Under the pieces are notes generated by a model. That model worked only from the letters and a program-made list of their open reading frames with translations. It did no database searches and was not told where the DNA came from. A DNA stretch of 64,000 nucleotides from Bacteroidales bacterium H5 (GTDB lineage: Bacteria; Bacteroidota; Bacteroidia; Bacteroidales; Muribaculaceae). The translations under genes and the position numbers were made by a program. Positions 18,406 through 28,263 of this stretch are shown here, one piece after another (the stretch's first letter is position 1; each line of letters begins with the position of its first letter). The DNA lies in NCBI GenBank assembly GCA_001701225.1, contig DAAQ01000010.1, positions 62,001 through 126,000 of the forward strand, in the 5' to 3' direction.

Positions 18406-20100
18406 CTACCTGACCCATACATTGCTGATGTCGGCCAGTTTAGCCTCTATCCGGGCGGGATTGTCAAAGCGTCGTGCAATCTGACGCGCCATGAAGGCCG
18501 GATGGTCGGCGCGGTGGCGCGAGATGCGCAGAAGGTCAAAGAACCTGTTGCCCTCGAAGGCTGTCTCTGCCGCCATCTCCTCGAGAATCCTCTCCTCGAC
18601 CCATTCCGTGACGGCATCCTTGTCAAGTCCCTCGGGGATGACGTATGATGTCTGCTCGATGCCGATGCCAAGTCCGCGGCCACGCATGGCGGTGCCGTAG
18701 TTGGAGTTGTATTTCTGATCGGCGAAATTTGTCCATTCCACACCGTCGGCCAGCTCGGCGGGGTCGACCTTTGTCTCGTCATCGAGAATCTCGGCGCGCA
18801 GGCCATATTTGAGCACCGCAAACGCCAGGGTCGGTTTTCCGGCGCGGTTGACAGCCTCGGCATAGCGCAGGTAGAGGTGCGGATTGCGCGCTAAGGCAAT
18901 ACTGCGTGTGAGCACGGCGCTTGTCTCGGCCAGCAGCGGATTGCCGGGATTGCTCACCGACGAGTAGGAGGTGCCGTTGGTCAGGTATTTCATGACCAGG
19001 GGAGTGCTGACCTTGTTTGTGGGCTCGTAGCCGAAGGCCGAGGAGATGGTGTTGCCCTCGCGGTCGGTGAACATTCCGCGCAGGTCACCCTCGAGATAGC
19101 CCGAGATATTGGTGATGCCGAGGCGGTCGATATGAAAATGTGTGGCGGCGTTCATGTCGTTGACCCACCATTCCGCGGGCACCATGCCGGGCTTTGTGTT
19201 GTAGGTGATGTTGACCATGTCGGGATGGTATTTCTTGGCGTCCGAGGCATAGGGGAGGATCACGACAGCTTCATTAGAGTATGTCTCGATGTGTCCTTTG
19301 ACGGCTTCGGCGCGTACCGATGTGGTCCATGTGTTGGCATGGTCGATGTTGATGGTGTATCCGGCGTCGTCTATGACCTTGTAGTACATGCGTGCGGCCT
19401 GCTCGTAGCGTCCGTCATAGAGGCAGAGGTCGGCCAGCAGCAATGCGGGGCTCATGAAGAACTTTGCCGCCTGCAGCCCGTCGACGCTGCCGTAGTCGGG
19501 GGTATTCCGTTCCGCGAACGGCTCGAGGTCTGCGATGAGGCGCGGCACGAGGTCGTCAAGGCTTACGGTGGCGAACTCCCGGGCTGTGTCGTCGACCGAG
19601 AGGAGCGGACGGTCCATATAGCTGACCTCGCCGTATGCGAGCGCAATCTGGAACATGGTCCAGTCGCGCATGGTGCGTATGGCGGCATATTCGGGCAGCA
19701 TCACCTGCGAGCCGTGCTCGGTGATGGTGGTGTCCATGCGTGCCAGTGCCACGTTGCAGTTGTTGATGACGCTGTAGTAGTCGCGGCGCGACAGCAGTGG
19801 GCTATCCTCGCCGACCGGCTCGAAGAGGCTGAGGTTCTGGTAGTCGACACGGGCCGTGGCGGGAACCTCGGCGAGGTCTCCGCGCAGCTCGCCAAGCATG
19901 ACATAGCGCTCGCCGAGGGCCTGCATCTGTGTCAGGATGCCCATGGCCGAGTAGAGCGAGTCGTTGGCCGAGTCGAGGTTGTGGTCGTCGTCAAACACAT
20001 AGCCGTTTGATGTGGTGTCGAGCATGTCCTCGCAGGCGGTTGCGGTGGCAATGAGGGCGCCGCACGAGAGGAGTAAAGGTATTATTCTGGTCAGTTTCAT
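18406..20100 (-). CDS. SusD/RagB-family glycan-binding lipoprotein (second pair)
   Basis: The 564-residue protein has a lipobox cysteine at residue 23, followed by Glu-Asp, the acidic pattern of the Bacteroidetes surface-lipoprotein signal. The helical (TPR-like) SusD fold is indicated by 'YYSVINNCNVALARMD', 'IRTMRDWTMFQIALAYGEV' and the late 'LRYAEAVNRAG' motif near residue 400. The end, with 'ERILEEMAAETAFEGNRFFD', is the typical SusD C-terminal segment. SusD proteins cap the SusC barrel and bind the incoming glycan. It lies 12 nt after its SusC partner and is the last gene of the operon. Confidence 0.93.
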   Translation of the reverse strand: MKLTRIIPLLLSCGALIATATACEDMLDTTSNGYVFDDDHNLDSANDSLYSAMGILTQMQALGERYVMLGELRGDLAEVPATARVDYQNLSLFEPVGEDSPLLSRRDYYSVINNCNVALARMDTTITEHGSQVMLPEYAAIRTMRDWTMFQIALAYGEVSYMDRPLLSVDDTAREFATVSLDDLVPRLIADLEPFAERNTPDYGSVDGLQAAKFFMSPALLLADLCLYDGRYEQAARMYYKVIDDAGYTINIDHANTWTTSVRAEAVKGHIETYSNEAVVILPYASDAKKYHPDMVNITYNTKPGMVPAEWWVNDMNAATHFHIDRLGITNISGYLEGDLRGMFTDREGNTISSAFGYEPTNKVSTPLVMKYLTNGTSYSSVSNPGNPLLAETSAVLTRSIALARNPHLYLRYAEAVNRAGKPTLAFAVLKYGLRAEILDDETKVDPAELADGVEWTNFADQKYNSNYGTAMRGRGLGIGIEQTSYVIPEGLDKDAVTEWVEERILEEMAAETAFEGNRFFDLLRISRHRADHPAFMARQIARRFDNPARIEAKLADISNVWVR

Positions 20101-20112
20101 GTCTGTGGCGTA

Positions 20113-23100
20113 TTAGAGGTTAATCTTGACACCGAAGCAGAATTCACGGCCGGGTGCCATGAGGCCGGCGTCGACACCCATGTAGAGGGGCGATGTGCCG
20201 AACGAGAATTCGGGATCGGGACCCAGATACTTGGTCCAGGTGAGGATGTTGTGCATGGAGGCCGACACTGTGAGGCCCTGGATGAACGACGAGCGCAGCG
20301 GTATCTCATAGCTGAGCTGGAGGCTCTTCCATTTCATGTAGGAACCGTCCTCGATCCAGCGGTCAGAGAAGCGGGCGTTGCCCATCGGGTCGCCGTATGT
20401 GGCGCGGGGGATGGTGGTCTGCTGGCCGTTGGCCACCCAGCGGTTCATGAGTGCGACGGTCTGGTTTGCCACGCTGCTGCCCGACTCGAGGTTGGCGCGC
20501 AGGGCGTTGTAGACATCATTGCCGGTGACGAAAGTGAACATCGACGAGAGCGAGAGTCCCTTCCACTGCAGGCGGAAATTGAAGTTGCCGAACAGGTCGG
20601 GGTTGGGGTCGCCGATGACCACGCGGTCGCGGTCGTTGATGATGCCGTCGCGATGGGTGTCGGCAAACCTCATGTCGCCTGCCTCGAAGCGTGTGATGCT
20701 GCCGTCGGTATTGACTATGCCGAGGTTGGCTTCGGCTGCCTCTGCTGCCGATGCGAGTACCCCTTCGGTGCGGTATCCGTAGAAGACTCCGATGGGATTG
20801 CCCACGGCGGTGAGTATGCGGGCACCCATGACGTCGGTGGTGAACTCGCCTGTGCCGAGTTCGATGAGTTTGTTCTTGTAATGGCCTACCGAGAGTCCGA
20901 GGTCAAGTTTCCAGTCGCGCAGGTTGAGGGCGCGTACCGATGTCGAGATATTGAACCCGATATTGCGCAGCTTGCCGTCGTTGGTCCAGTATGAGGTGAG
21001 TCCGGCCTCCTCGCGCAGCGTCTTGCGCATCAGCAGGTCTGAGGTCTGCGAGCGGTAGACGTCGACACCGAGAGCCCAGCGGTCGTTGAAGAAGCTCATG
21101 TCGAGTCCGGCGCGCATGGTCGAGGTGGTCTCCCATTTCAGGCGGTCATTGCCTATGTTTTCAAGCACCCATCCGAAGGCGTTGTCCATCAGGCCTTCCG
21201 AGCCGTAGTATGTTCGGTTGGCATAGACGGGCAGGTTGTCGTTTCCGGCCACCGAGTATGAGGCATAGAGCTTGAGCAGCGACACCCACCTCACGGCCTT
21301 CATCCACTCCTCGGACGATATGGCCCATGCGGCGTTGACGGTGGGGAATATGCCCCATGCCACACCTCCGAGCTTCAGCGAGCCGGGAGCATCCTTGCCG
21401 AACCGTGACGAGGTCTCCATGGCGGCGTCGGCGCTGACGAAATAGCGGTTCCTCCACGAGTAGGCGGCGGTGAGATACCATGCCATGCTGCGCCACTCGG
21501 AGTCGAGTCCGTGCGAGAAATGCAGCGAGGCGCTGGTGTTGGACAGGTCGTTCATGTAGTCCGAGCTGGTGTTGTGACCCTCGCCGTACGAGTAGTTGTA
21601 GGTATCGTTCATATAGCGGTAGCCCAGAGTGAGGGCCAGGTCATTGTCGACGCTCCTGAGGGGATTGTACTCGATGTGGGCGTCTATGTCGAACGATGTG
21701 AAGCGTCCCATCTGGCTCTTGACGAGGTTGCGCGAGACGGCATATATCTCGCCGTTGTTGTTGACGAGGTCTGTCTCCTCGACACCATAGTCGGGCAGGA
21801 AGGAGTTCTCCTTCATCTTGTCGAAGGTATAGCTGACGCGGCCCTGGAGGGCAAGCTTGCTGTTGAACTCATAGCGGGGCAGGGCGTTGAGGTTGAAGCG
21901 GTAATTGCGGTTGTTGCCGATGCCCAGGTCGAGTATGGAGAGGGGGTTGCCGATGCCCAGCTCGTCGACGTCGGCGAACTTGTTGGTCACGCCACCCGAC
22001 GCGGTGAGGATGTTGGGGTGAAACAGAGGGGCCTTGATCATCGAGAGGTATCCGGGCGAGGATATGGCATCGAGGCCGTCGTCGCGCATCTTGCGGGTAT
22101 CCTGCGCGAAGGCTATGTCAAAGCGTGTCTTGAACCCTTTCCACAGGTTGATGTCCGAATTGAACCGGATGTTGAGCCTGTCGAAGGATGTCTCCCTGAC
22201 GGAGCCGTCGCTCTTGGCATATCCGAGCGAGAAGGCATACAGGGCACGGTCGTCACCTCCGCGCACGTTGATGCCGTAATTCATCATTATGGCGTCGCGT
22301 GTGGTGAGGTCCTGCCAGTCCGTGTCGTTGTGTGTCAGTGCGTATGAGGGTGACGCGGGGTCGTCGTCGAGGAAATTGAGCTTGCCCACCTCAGACGAGT
22401 TGTCATATCGGCCCTTGAGCACGTCAGACACGTACGTACGGTATTGGGCGGCATCCATCATTGGCATCTTCTTGCCGGGAGTGCGCACACCAAGCATGGC
22501 GTAGGCCTCGATCTGGGTGGCCGCGTCGTGGGCGCGGCGTGTGTCGATGAGTATGACGCCGTTGGCCCCCTTGGCCCCGTAGGCTGCCGAACCGTTGCGC
22601 AGCACCGTGACCTTGGCTATGTCGCGCGGGTCGATGAGCGAGAGGGGGTTGGAGAAATACCCCTGCATGACCGATGTCGTCTCGGGAGCCTCGCCCCAGA
22701 TGACGCCGTCGACCACATAGAGGGGCTGCGACGATGTGGTTATCGAGTGGAGTCCGTCGACATAGACCGAGTGGCCGCTGCCGGGCATTCCCGAACGCGA
22801 GATGGCGAAGAGGTTGCCCTGCAGGTTGCTGACACTCTGGTCGGCGTTGATCTCCTCGATGGGGAAGGATGACACCGAGGCTGCCGAGAGGGACGAGAGT
22901 CCGCCTCCGGCCGAGAATCCGTATGATGTGTCGGGCTGGAGGGTTATGGTCATATCCTCTTTTGCCGAGGCGGGGATATAGCGTACGGTGTATCCGGGAA
23001 TCTCCACCCTGAGGATGGCTCCGCTGCCGGGGGCGGTTATCGAGAAGAGGCCCTTGTCGCCGGTCATGGCAGCCCCCTCGCCGTTGAGGATGGTGACACG

Positions 23101-23232
23101 TGCGCCGGGCAGGCTCTCGCCTGTGCTGCCGTCGACCACGGTGCCCTCGACCTTCATATCCTGTGCCGCCGCCGGGAGCGCGAGCCCCGCAAGCATCAGG
23201 GCGACACTGTGTTTCAGTATATTCTTAATCAT
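20113..23232 (-). CDS. SusC/RagA-family TonB-dependent outer-membrane transporter (second pair)
   Basis: About 1039 residues: signal peptide ('SVALMLAGLALPAAAQD'), an N-terminal carboxypeptidase-regulatory-like domain ('VEGTVVDGSTGESLPGARV'), a plug domain with 'PLYVVDGVIWGE' and 'ITVLRNGSAAYGAKGANGV'-like SusC motif ('VTVLRNGSAAYG'), and a long beta-barrel ending in an aromatic/hydrophobic strand ('GREFCFGVKINL'). It imports oligosaccharides into the periplasm with TonB energy. A longer reading from 23265 would overlap the upstream gene; the ATG at 23230-23232 sits right before the signal peptide and leaves a 13-nt gap, so I chose it. No canonical DUF4480/STN extension is visible. Confidence 0.94.
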   Translation of the reverse strand: MIKNILKHSVALMLAGLALPAAAQDMKVEGTVVDGSTGESLPGARVTILNGEGAAMTGDKGLFSITAPGSGAILRVEIPGYTVRYIPASAKEDMTITLQPDTSYGFSAGGGLSSLSAASVSSFPIEEINADQSVSNLQGNLFAISRSGMPGSGHSVYVDGLHSITTSSQPLYVVDGVIWGEAPETTSVMQGYFSNPLSLIDPRDIAKVTVLRNGSAAYGAKGANGVILIDTRRAHDAATQIEAYAMLGVRTPGKKMPMMDAAQYRTYVSDVLKGRYDNSSEVGKLNFLDDDPASPSYALTHNDTDWQDLTTRDAIMMNYGINVRGGDDRALYAFSLGYAKSDGSVRETSFDRLNIRFNSDINLWKGFKTRFDIAFAQDTRKMRDDGLDAISSPGYLSMIKAPLFHPNILTASGGVTNKFADVDELGIGNPLSILDLGIGNNRNYRFNLNALPRYEFNSKLALQGRVSYTFDKMKENSFLPDYGVEETDLVNNNGEIYAVSRNLVKSQMGRFTSFDIDAHIEYNPLRSVDNDLALTLGYRYMNDTYNYSYGEGHNTSSDYMNDLSNTSASLHFSHGLDSEWRSMAWYLTAAYSWRNRYFVSADAAMETSSRFGKDAPGSLKLGGVAWGIFPTVNAAWAISSEEWMKAVRWVSLLKLYASYSVAGNDNLPVYANRTYYGSEGLMDNAFGWVLENIGNDRLKWETTSTMRAGLDMSFFNDRWALGVDVYRSQTSDLLMRKTLREEAGLTSYWTNDGKLRNIGFNISTSVRALNLRDWKLDLGLSVGHYKNKLIELGTGEFTTDVMGARILTAVGNPIGVFYGYRTEGVLASAAEAAEANLGIVNTDGSITRFEAGDMRFADTHRDGIINDRDRVVIGDPNPDLFGNFNFRLQWKGLSLSSMFTFVTGNDVYNALRANLESGSSVANQTVALMNRWVANGQQTTIPRATYGDPMGNARFSDRWIEDGSYMKWKSLQLSYEIPLRSSFIQGLTVSASMHNILTWTKYLGPDPEFSFGTSPLYMGVDAGLMAPGREFCFGVKINL

Positions 23233-23245
23233 GGTAGTCTGTGTT

Positions 23246-24835
23246 TTATTTTGATGCGGCATCATCCGTACTGACCGGGACGAGATATATGCGGTCTATG
23301 CGGAATCTGCGCGAAAGCACATTCTGGTTGAACTCTGTGTTTGTCACGTTTGTCGAGACATATATGGATGTCGTCGTGACGCGGTCGTTGGGGTCGTTCT
23401 TCGGGTCCATCTTCCACAGGCGGTCATAGTAGTTTGCCACCGGGAACCTGAAGCCCTCGGTGACCTTGATGACGGTCATCTCTGTGGGCGAGGTGATGAA
23501 GTCGCGGCTGTTGAACGCCTTGCTCTGGGTGCGTCCGTTGGCGCCCATGAAGCTCACCGCAAACTGCACTCGGGTGCTCTCCGTGGTGTTTGACCCGTCG
23601 GCCACCGTTGCGGGCACGAATGTGGCATAGATGTCGTATGCCCCGGCCAGGATGTCGGGGATGGCGAATGTGACGCCCGGCTGGCGCGACGACGAGACGG
23701 GGAACACCTCGATGTAGCGCTGGCCGCTGATCTGCGAGGCATAGGGGTTGTCGGTGGAGACGTTGCGGGTATAGACCGTGGTTCCGGCGGCGGGTGTGCG
23801 TCCCGACTGCGCCTCGGCCTCGATGGCTATGGGCTTGTTGAAGGTCTCGGCCATGTCGTAGTTGAGCGACGAGGCAAGGAAGAGGCGTCCGTTGCTGGCC
23901 TGGATCTCATCCATCCCGGCAAAGAATGCCGAGGGGTCGGAGATGACGCTGCCTGTGGTGCTGACAACCGAGTCGGCGGTGGCAGGGTCGGCCAGGCCTG
24001 TGCGGAACACGAGGTCGCTCACGATGGCAAGTGATGTCTGCATGCGCTGTATCGAGTCGGCCACCTCGGGGTCGGTGTTATAGGTGGTGAAATAGGGCTT
24101 TATCTCATCGAAAGCCTTCTGCCAGGCCGTGTTGTCGGGCACCACCATCGAGAATACGCTGTCCTCGGATGCGATGTTGCCGAGGCCCAGGTCGGGATAT
24201 TGCAGCAGGCGGTTATAGCTCACGGCCACCGAGTCGGATGCCTGTGTGCCTGTGGCGCCGGGTATCTGCGAGGGGAGGAGCATCTCGTCAAAGCGGGCCA
24301 TGAACGAGGCTATCTCAGATGTCGAGGCGTGCGTGTCGATGTATTCCCTGAAATTGTATGCGTAGGGTATCGGGGCCGAGAGCTTGTGCACCAGGCCGTT
24401 GCCTGTGTGGATGTCGGTCTTGATGAGGCTGACGCCGCCAAACGACATGGCACCCTCGGCAAAATACATCAGCTTGCCGTTGAGCATCTTGACACCCTCG
24501 TCGGCGGGAGTGGAGGTCGAGATGTTGAAGCGGGCTATGTGGTTGGCCACCGTGCGGGTCACGGCTGCCTTGTCCGACATGTCGACGTCGCCGAGCGAGC
24601 CGTTGACGGGAGCCCATACGGTGAATGTCTGCGACGAGTTGAGCAGGTCCTCATAGCCTGCTATCCCCACCATGCGCACGAAATCGCTCAGCTCGGGGTC
24701 GGCCTTCATCTGCTCGAGCACTGTCGCGCCCGAGACCTCGGCCGGAGCGGCGGTGTAGTGGTCGTCCCATGCGTCGTTGCATCCGGCAAGGAGCATGGCC
24801 GACATCACCGCCGGTGACAGGATATATCTTTTCAT
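23246..24835 (-). CDS. FAS1 (fasciclin)-domain surface lipoprotein, two FAS1 copies
   Basis: I start this gene at the ATG at 24833-24835, which opens a lipoprotein signal with Cys19 followed by 'NDAWDD', acidic as for surface export. The open frame continues to 24937 but that part overlaps the upstream gene and has no signal. The 529 residues contain two FAS1 H1-type motifs: 'FTVWAPVNGSL' near residue 70 and 'FSMVVPDNTAWQ' near 230. A C-terminal beta-rich region with 'GQRYIEVFPVSSSRQPGVTF' (about 370-520) resembles a carbohydrate-binding sandwich. FAS1 domains mediate adhesion or ligand binding. Its position between a second FAS1 gene and a SusC gene suggests a glycan-binding subunit on the cell surface, but no FAS1 protein of this type has a function I can name. 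Confidence 0.8.
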   Translation of the reverse strand: MKRYILSPAVMSAMLLAGCNDAWDDHYTAAPAEVSGATVLEQMKADPELSDFVRMVGIAGYEDLLNSSQTFTVWAPVNGSLGDVDMSDKAAVTRTVANHIARFNISTSTPADEGVKMLNGKLMYFAEGAMSFGGVSLIKTDIHTGNGLVHKLSAPIPYAYNFREYIDTHASTSEIASFMARFDEMLLPSQIPGATGTQASDSVAVSYNRLLQYPDLGLGNIASEDSVFSMVVPDNTAWQKAFDEIKPYFTTYNTDPEVADSIQRMQTSLAIVSDLVFRTGLADPATADSVVSTTGSVISDPSAFFAGMDEIQASNGRLFLASSLNYDMAETFNKPIAIEAEAQSGRTPAAGTTVYTRNVSTDNPYASQISGQRYIEVFPVSSSRQPGVTFAIPDILAGAYDIYATFVPATVADGSNTTESTRVQFAVSFMGANGRTQSKAFNSRDFITSPTEMTVIKVTEGFRFPVANYYDRLWKMDPKNDPNDRVTTTSIYVSTNVTNTEFNQNVLSRRFRIDRIYLVPVSTDDAASK

Positions 24836-24857
24836 TCTGTTTGATACGTTTGGATTG

Positions 24858-26690
24858 TTAGTAAATGTCCTCAGTGTCGATGAGGCTCGTGGGGATAATC
24901 TCGATATAGTCGCCGTGGAATTCCTGGTCGGGCGCATACACGTTCTTGCCGCGCAGGTAGTGGGCGCCGTATTCCTGGAAATTGAACTGGCCGATGATGA
25001 TGCGCAGGCAGGTCTCCTTCTCGCGCAGTGTCGTCTGGCCCTGGAGGGTCCATATCGAGGCGGGTGCCTTCATGTAGCCGCGGTTGCGCATGGCCTTGTC
25101 GTTCTCGGCATCCGAGGGTGTGCCTGTGTCGGCTATCCAGCCCACCTGCGGGTCTGTCCCGGCGATGCGCAGGTCGCGGGGAATGCCCTGGATCTCGCCG
25201 TCGACAAAGAGCTGCGCAATGCCGCGCCAGCTTTCCTGACGGTAGCCCATGCGTATCTCGTACGAGCCCGGAGGCACGGGGAGCATGCGCAGCGAGAAGT
25301 CATACCATCCGTTTAGCTTGAGCTCGTCGGCCTCGAAATTGGTCCATCCCTCGGAGGCCCACATGGTTATCTCGGTCTCGTCGCTGAACGAGAGGTGCTT
25401 GCTGCAGAAATCGTTGGTGATGACATAGCCCGAGGCGTCGGCCATACCGGCAAGCTGCCAGCGGATGTTGTTGTTGGTCAGCTCGGGGGGCACGTTGTAG
25501 AAGTCGAAGCGGATGCGCTTGTTGAGCACGTCGTTTGTCATGACATCCTCGTCGTAGACAAGCATGGAGGTGAGCGAGTGGACGAAACCGTTGACACCGC
25601 TCAGGTTGCTGTGCGTCTCGGAGAGACCGACGTATGTGCCGTCGCGGCGGGTGTTGATGCGGTTGCCGGCCTTGATTTCCATGAGGCGGTAGGTGTACAT
25701 GGTCTCGTAATACTCCTTGCGCTCGGACATGAAGTTGGCCGATGTGCACTTGCCGTTATAGATGAACGAGTTGGTCGACATCTGGCGGTCGAGCAGGTGG
25801 TATGACACGAAGCGGTTGAGGGCGTTGTCGCGCGAGGTGGGGTCACCGGGGTCCTCGTTGCCGTAATAGCGGGTGGCGTATGCCTTGAGGTCGTCGAGCG
25901 AGTGGATTCCGGCCTCGGCCATCACCTCGTCCGGCTCGGCGAAGAGGGTGTAGCCGTAACGCTTGACGGTGGGAATCTTGAAGGTCATCTCACCCTTGCG
26001 CAGCTCGCCCGAGGGGTAGGGGCAGACATAGCTCTCGTCGATGATGCGCTCGGTGCTGTCGTTGAGGTGGGTGACGCGCATGGCCTCGGCAAAGATGGTG
26101 AAGCCGCCGTTGTTGTCGAGTATGTTGAGCAGGAACTCCTCGCTCGACGTGAGCACGTTGTCGATGATATGTATGATGCCGTTGTGCACCTCGATATCCT
26201 TCTCGGTGATGGTGCTGGTCTTGTTGACATGGATGACCAGGCCACCTCCGGCCGGATCGGCCTGATAGGATATGGTGACATACTTGTCGTTCATGTTTGA
26301 CTCGGGGAGGGAGCCCTCCTCGAAATGCTCGGACGAGTAGTCGGTGGCCGCGCTCTTGATGACGTGGTTGAAGACAATCTCCTTCTTCTCGTCGGGAGTG
26401 AGGTTGGCATACTGCTTGCCGATGGTGGCGAAATAGCGTGCGAAGGCCGCGTCGTCGGGCAGGAAGCAGGTATAGTGTCCGTAGGTCGAGAGCAGCGAGC
26501 CCAGCCCGGTGTCGTCGAGCAGCGCCGAGAAGACCGAGTAGGACTCGGAGGAGCCGCAGTATGAGGCCACCGTATCGCCGGTGAAGGTGTAGTAGCTGTC
26601 GTCGTTGACATCATCGCCGCACGACCCGGCCATGAGGCCGAGCACGATGGCCGCGAGACCCGATTTCAGGAACTTGAAGAATCTTTTCAT
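24858..26690 (-). CDS. FAS1 (fasciclin)-domain surface lipoprotein
   Basis: The 610-residue protein has a lipoprotein signal with Cys24 followed by Gly-Asp-Asp. A clear FAS1 motif 'YTCFLPDDAAFARYF' is near residue 74, followed by a FAS1 core to about 190 with 'NGIIHIIDNVL'. A second, weaker copy begins near 248 ('LFAEPDEVM'). The last third ('WYDFSLRMLPVPPGSYEIRM', 'LFVDGEIQGIPRDL') looks like a beta-sandwich ligand-binding module. It is encoded 5 nt after the SusD gene at 26696-28252 and 22 nt before the other FAS1 gene, so it is probably a surface partner of one or both SusCD complexes. The function is inferred from context. Confidence 0.8.
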   Translation of the reverse strand: MKRFFKFLKSGLAAIVLGLMAGSCGDDVNDDSYYTFTGDTVASYCGSSESYSVFSALLDDTGLGSLLSTYGHYTCFLPDDAAFARYFATIGKQYANLTPDEKKEIVFNHVIKSAATDYSSEHFEEGSLPESNMNDKYVTISYQADPAGGGLVIHVNKTSTITEKDIEVHNGIIHIIDNVLTSSEEFLLNILDNNGGFTIFAEAMRVTHLNDSTERIIDESYVCPYPSGELRKGEMTFKIPTVKRYGYTLFAEPDEVMAEAGIHSLDDLKAYATRYYGNEDPGDPTSRDNALNRFVSYHLLDRQMSTNSFIYNGKCTSANFMSERKEYYETMYTYRLMEIKAGNRINTRRDGTYVGLSETHSNLSGVNGFVHSLTSMLVYDEDVMTNDVLNKRIRFDFYNVPPELTNNNIRWQLAGMADASGYVITNDFCSKHLSFSDETEITMWASEGWTNFEADELKLNGWYDFSLRMLPVPPGSYEIRMGYRQESWRGIAQLFVDGEIQGIPRDLRIAGTDPQVGWIADTGTPSDAENDKAMRNRGYMKAPASIWTLQGQTTLREKETCLRIIIGQFNFQEYGAHYLRGKNVYAPDQEFHGDYIEIIPTSLIDTEDIY

Positions 26691-26695
26691 GGCGT

Positions 26696-28252
26696 TCAGT
26701 TCTTTTCGATTGAGGATGATACTTTATAGAATGGATTCTGTCTGAGCAGTTTGTTGCTGCGCAGCTCGGTGTCCTTGATGGGCATATAGAGGGCGTTGAG
26801 CTCGCTGAGCTTGCTGGTCACGGTCGACTGGTCGAGCGACGAGTATTTGGGCAGCAGGTAGGTGTTGACGATGTTCTGGAACTGCGAGCGGTCGCGGTTG
26901 ATGCGGCGTATGATGTCGTAGTAGCGCTTCCCCTCGAACAGCAGTTCGCGCTGACGCTCGTCGAAGACCAGATTGCGCATGCGGTCCTGCGTGCTGTACG
27001 CGCTGAAGCTCAGCGACCCTGTGCCGGCCTCGGGATTGGCGCGGTCATAGACGGTGCTGACCAGGTTGAAGGCGGTCTCGAGCGACGAGTTGAGCTCGAC
27101 AAGCGCCTCGGCCTTCATCAGCATCACGTCGGGCAGGCGGTAGAGTATCCAGTTTGAGGCACCTCCGTCGACACCGATGTAGTCCGACTCGCGCACGTTG
27201 GTGGTGTGGGTCTCGTTGCGGTAGGCCAGATATTTCTTGATGGGGAAGGCCGCGAGCGACGATGACGAGTAGAACGAGTCGATGCCGCGCAGGTCGGTGG
27301 GCTGGAACAGTCCGGTGGTGCTGAAGTCGTATGCCATCATCTGCTGGTGGCCCCAGCCCGAGTGGCCTCCCGAGGTGCCGTAGAACTCGCACAGCGTGTA
27401 GTTGGGTATGTTGTTGCGCGTGAACTGCAGCTCCATGATGCTCTCGGTCGAGTTGCCCTCGACAAAGACGCTGCGGTTATATGCGTTGGCGCCTGTCAGC
27501 GAGAGCACGTTGCGTGTGTCGCCCATGACGCGGTCGCAATATGTGATGCAGTCGTTGTAACGGTTGCGCCACAGGCACATGTCTGCCAGCAGGGCGCGGA
27601 GCCCGGCACGTGTGAAGCGTCCCTTGGTGTACTCGCTGTTGGGCCATGCCTCGACGGCATCGTTCTCGACGGCCTGGAGGTCGCTGATGAGATAGTCGAT
27701 GAGCTCGTCGGGGTCGCTCTGCTCGCGCTGGAACACCTGTGTGTCGTCGATGGTGGGCTCGGTGATGAGGGGCACGTCGCGGAATGTGCGCACCAGCGTG
27801 AAATAGCAGAAGGCGCGTATCGTCTTGACCTCAGCCAGATATGCCTTGAGCTGTGCCTGTGTGAAATTGGGGTCTTTCTCGCACACCTGCGGAGCGAAAT
27901 GCTCGACGGTGTTGCAGAGGTTGATGACGTTGTAGAAATCGCCCCAGTAGGCATAGCCGTTAGAGGGGAGTATGTTGAGCGAGCTGATATAGATGAGGTC
28001 GCCACCGGCATTGTTGCCGAGTATCACATTGTCGCTGCGGAACTCGCCCCAGACCATCAGCCTCTGCATGAATCCGGGCTGCTGCATGGCGCGATAGCAG
28101 GCGCCGGTCACGCTGAGCACGTCTGATTCGGTCTGCCAGAACTCGTCGAGCACCATCTCGTTGGTGGGGCGCAGGTCGAAGAAGTCCTCGCACGCTGTGA
28201 GCGGCATGCTCACCGCCACGGCCATCAGTATGTTTCTTAAAAGTCTTTTCAT
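26696..28252 (-). CDS. SusD/RagB-family glycan-binding lipoprotein (first pair)
   Basis: The 518-residue protein has a lipobox cysteine at residue 21 followed by Glu-Asp. The N-terminal 'EDFFDLRPTNEMVLDEFWQT' is a typical SusD start and 'VKTIRAFCYFTLVRTFRDVP' is the conserved helix-turn motif for this family. 'RQRELLFEGKRYYDIIRR' near residue 445 is the usual C-terminal SusD signature. It would cap the SusC barrel encoded 11 nt upstream and bind the glycan. It differs strongly from the other SusD in this operon, so the two pairs probably handle different ligands. Confidence 0.95.
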   Translation of the reverse strand: MKRLLRNILMAVAVSMPLTACEDFFDLRPTNEMVLDEFWQTESDVLSVTGACYRAMQQPGFMQRLMVWGEFRSDNVILGNNAGGDLIYISSLNILPSNGYAYWGDFYNVINLCNTVEHFAPQVCEKDPNFTQAQLKAYLAEVKTIRAFCYFTLVRTFRDVPLITEPTIDDTQVFQREQSDPDELIDYLISDLQAVENDAVEAWPNSEYTKGRFTRAGLRALLADMCLWRNRYNDCITYCDRVMGDTRNVLSLTGANAYNRSVFVEGNSTESIMELQFTRNNIPNYTLCEFYGTSGGHSGWGHQQMMAYDFSTTGLFQPTDLRGIDSFYSSSSLAAFPIKKYLAYRNETHTTNVRESDYIGVDGGASNWILYRLPDVMLMKAEALVELNSSLETAFNLVSTVYDRANPEAGTGSLSFSAYSTQDRMRNLVFDERQRELLFEGKRYYDIIRRINRDRSQFQNIVNTYLLPKYSSLDQSTVTSKLSELNALYMPIKDTELRSNKLLRQNPFYKVSSSIEKN

Positions 28253-28263
28253 GATGATTCTGA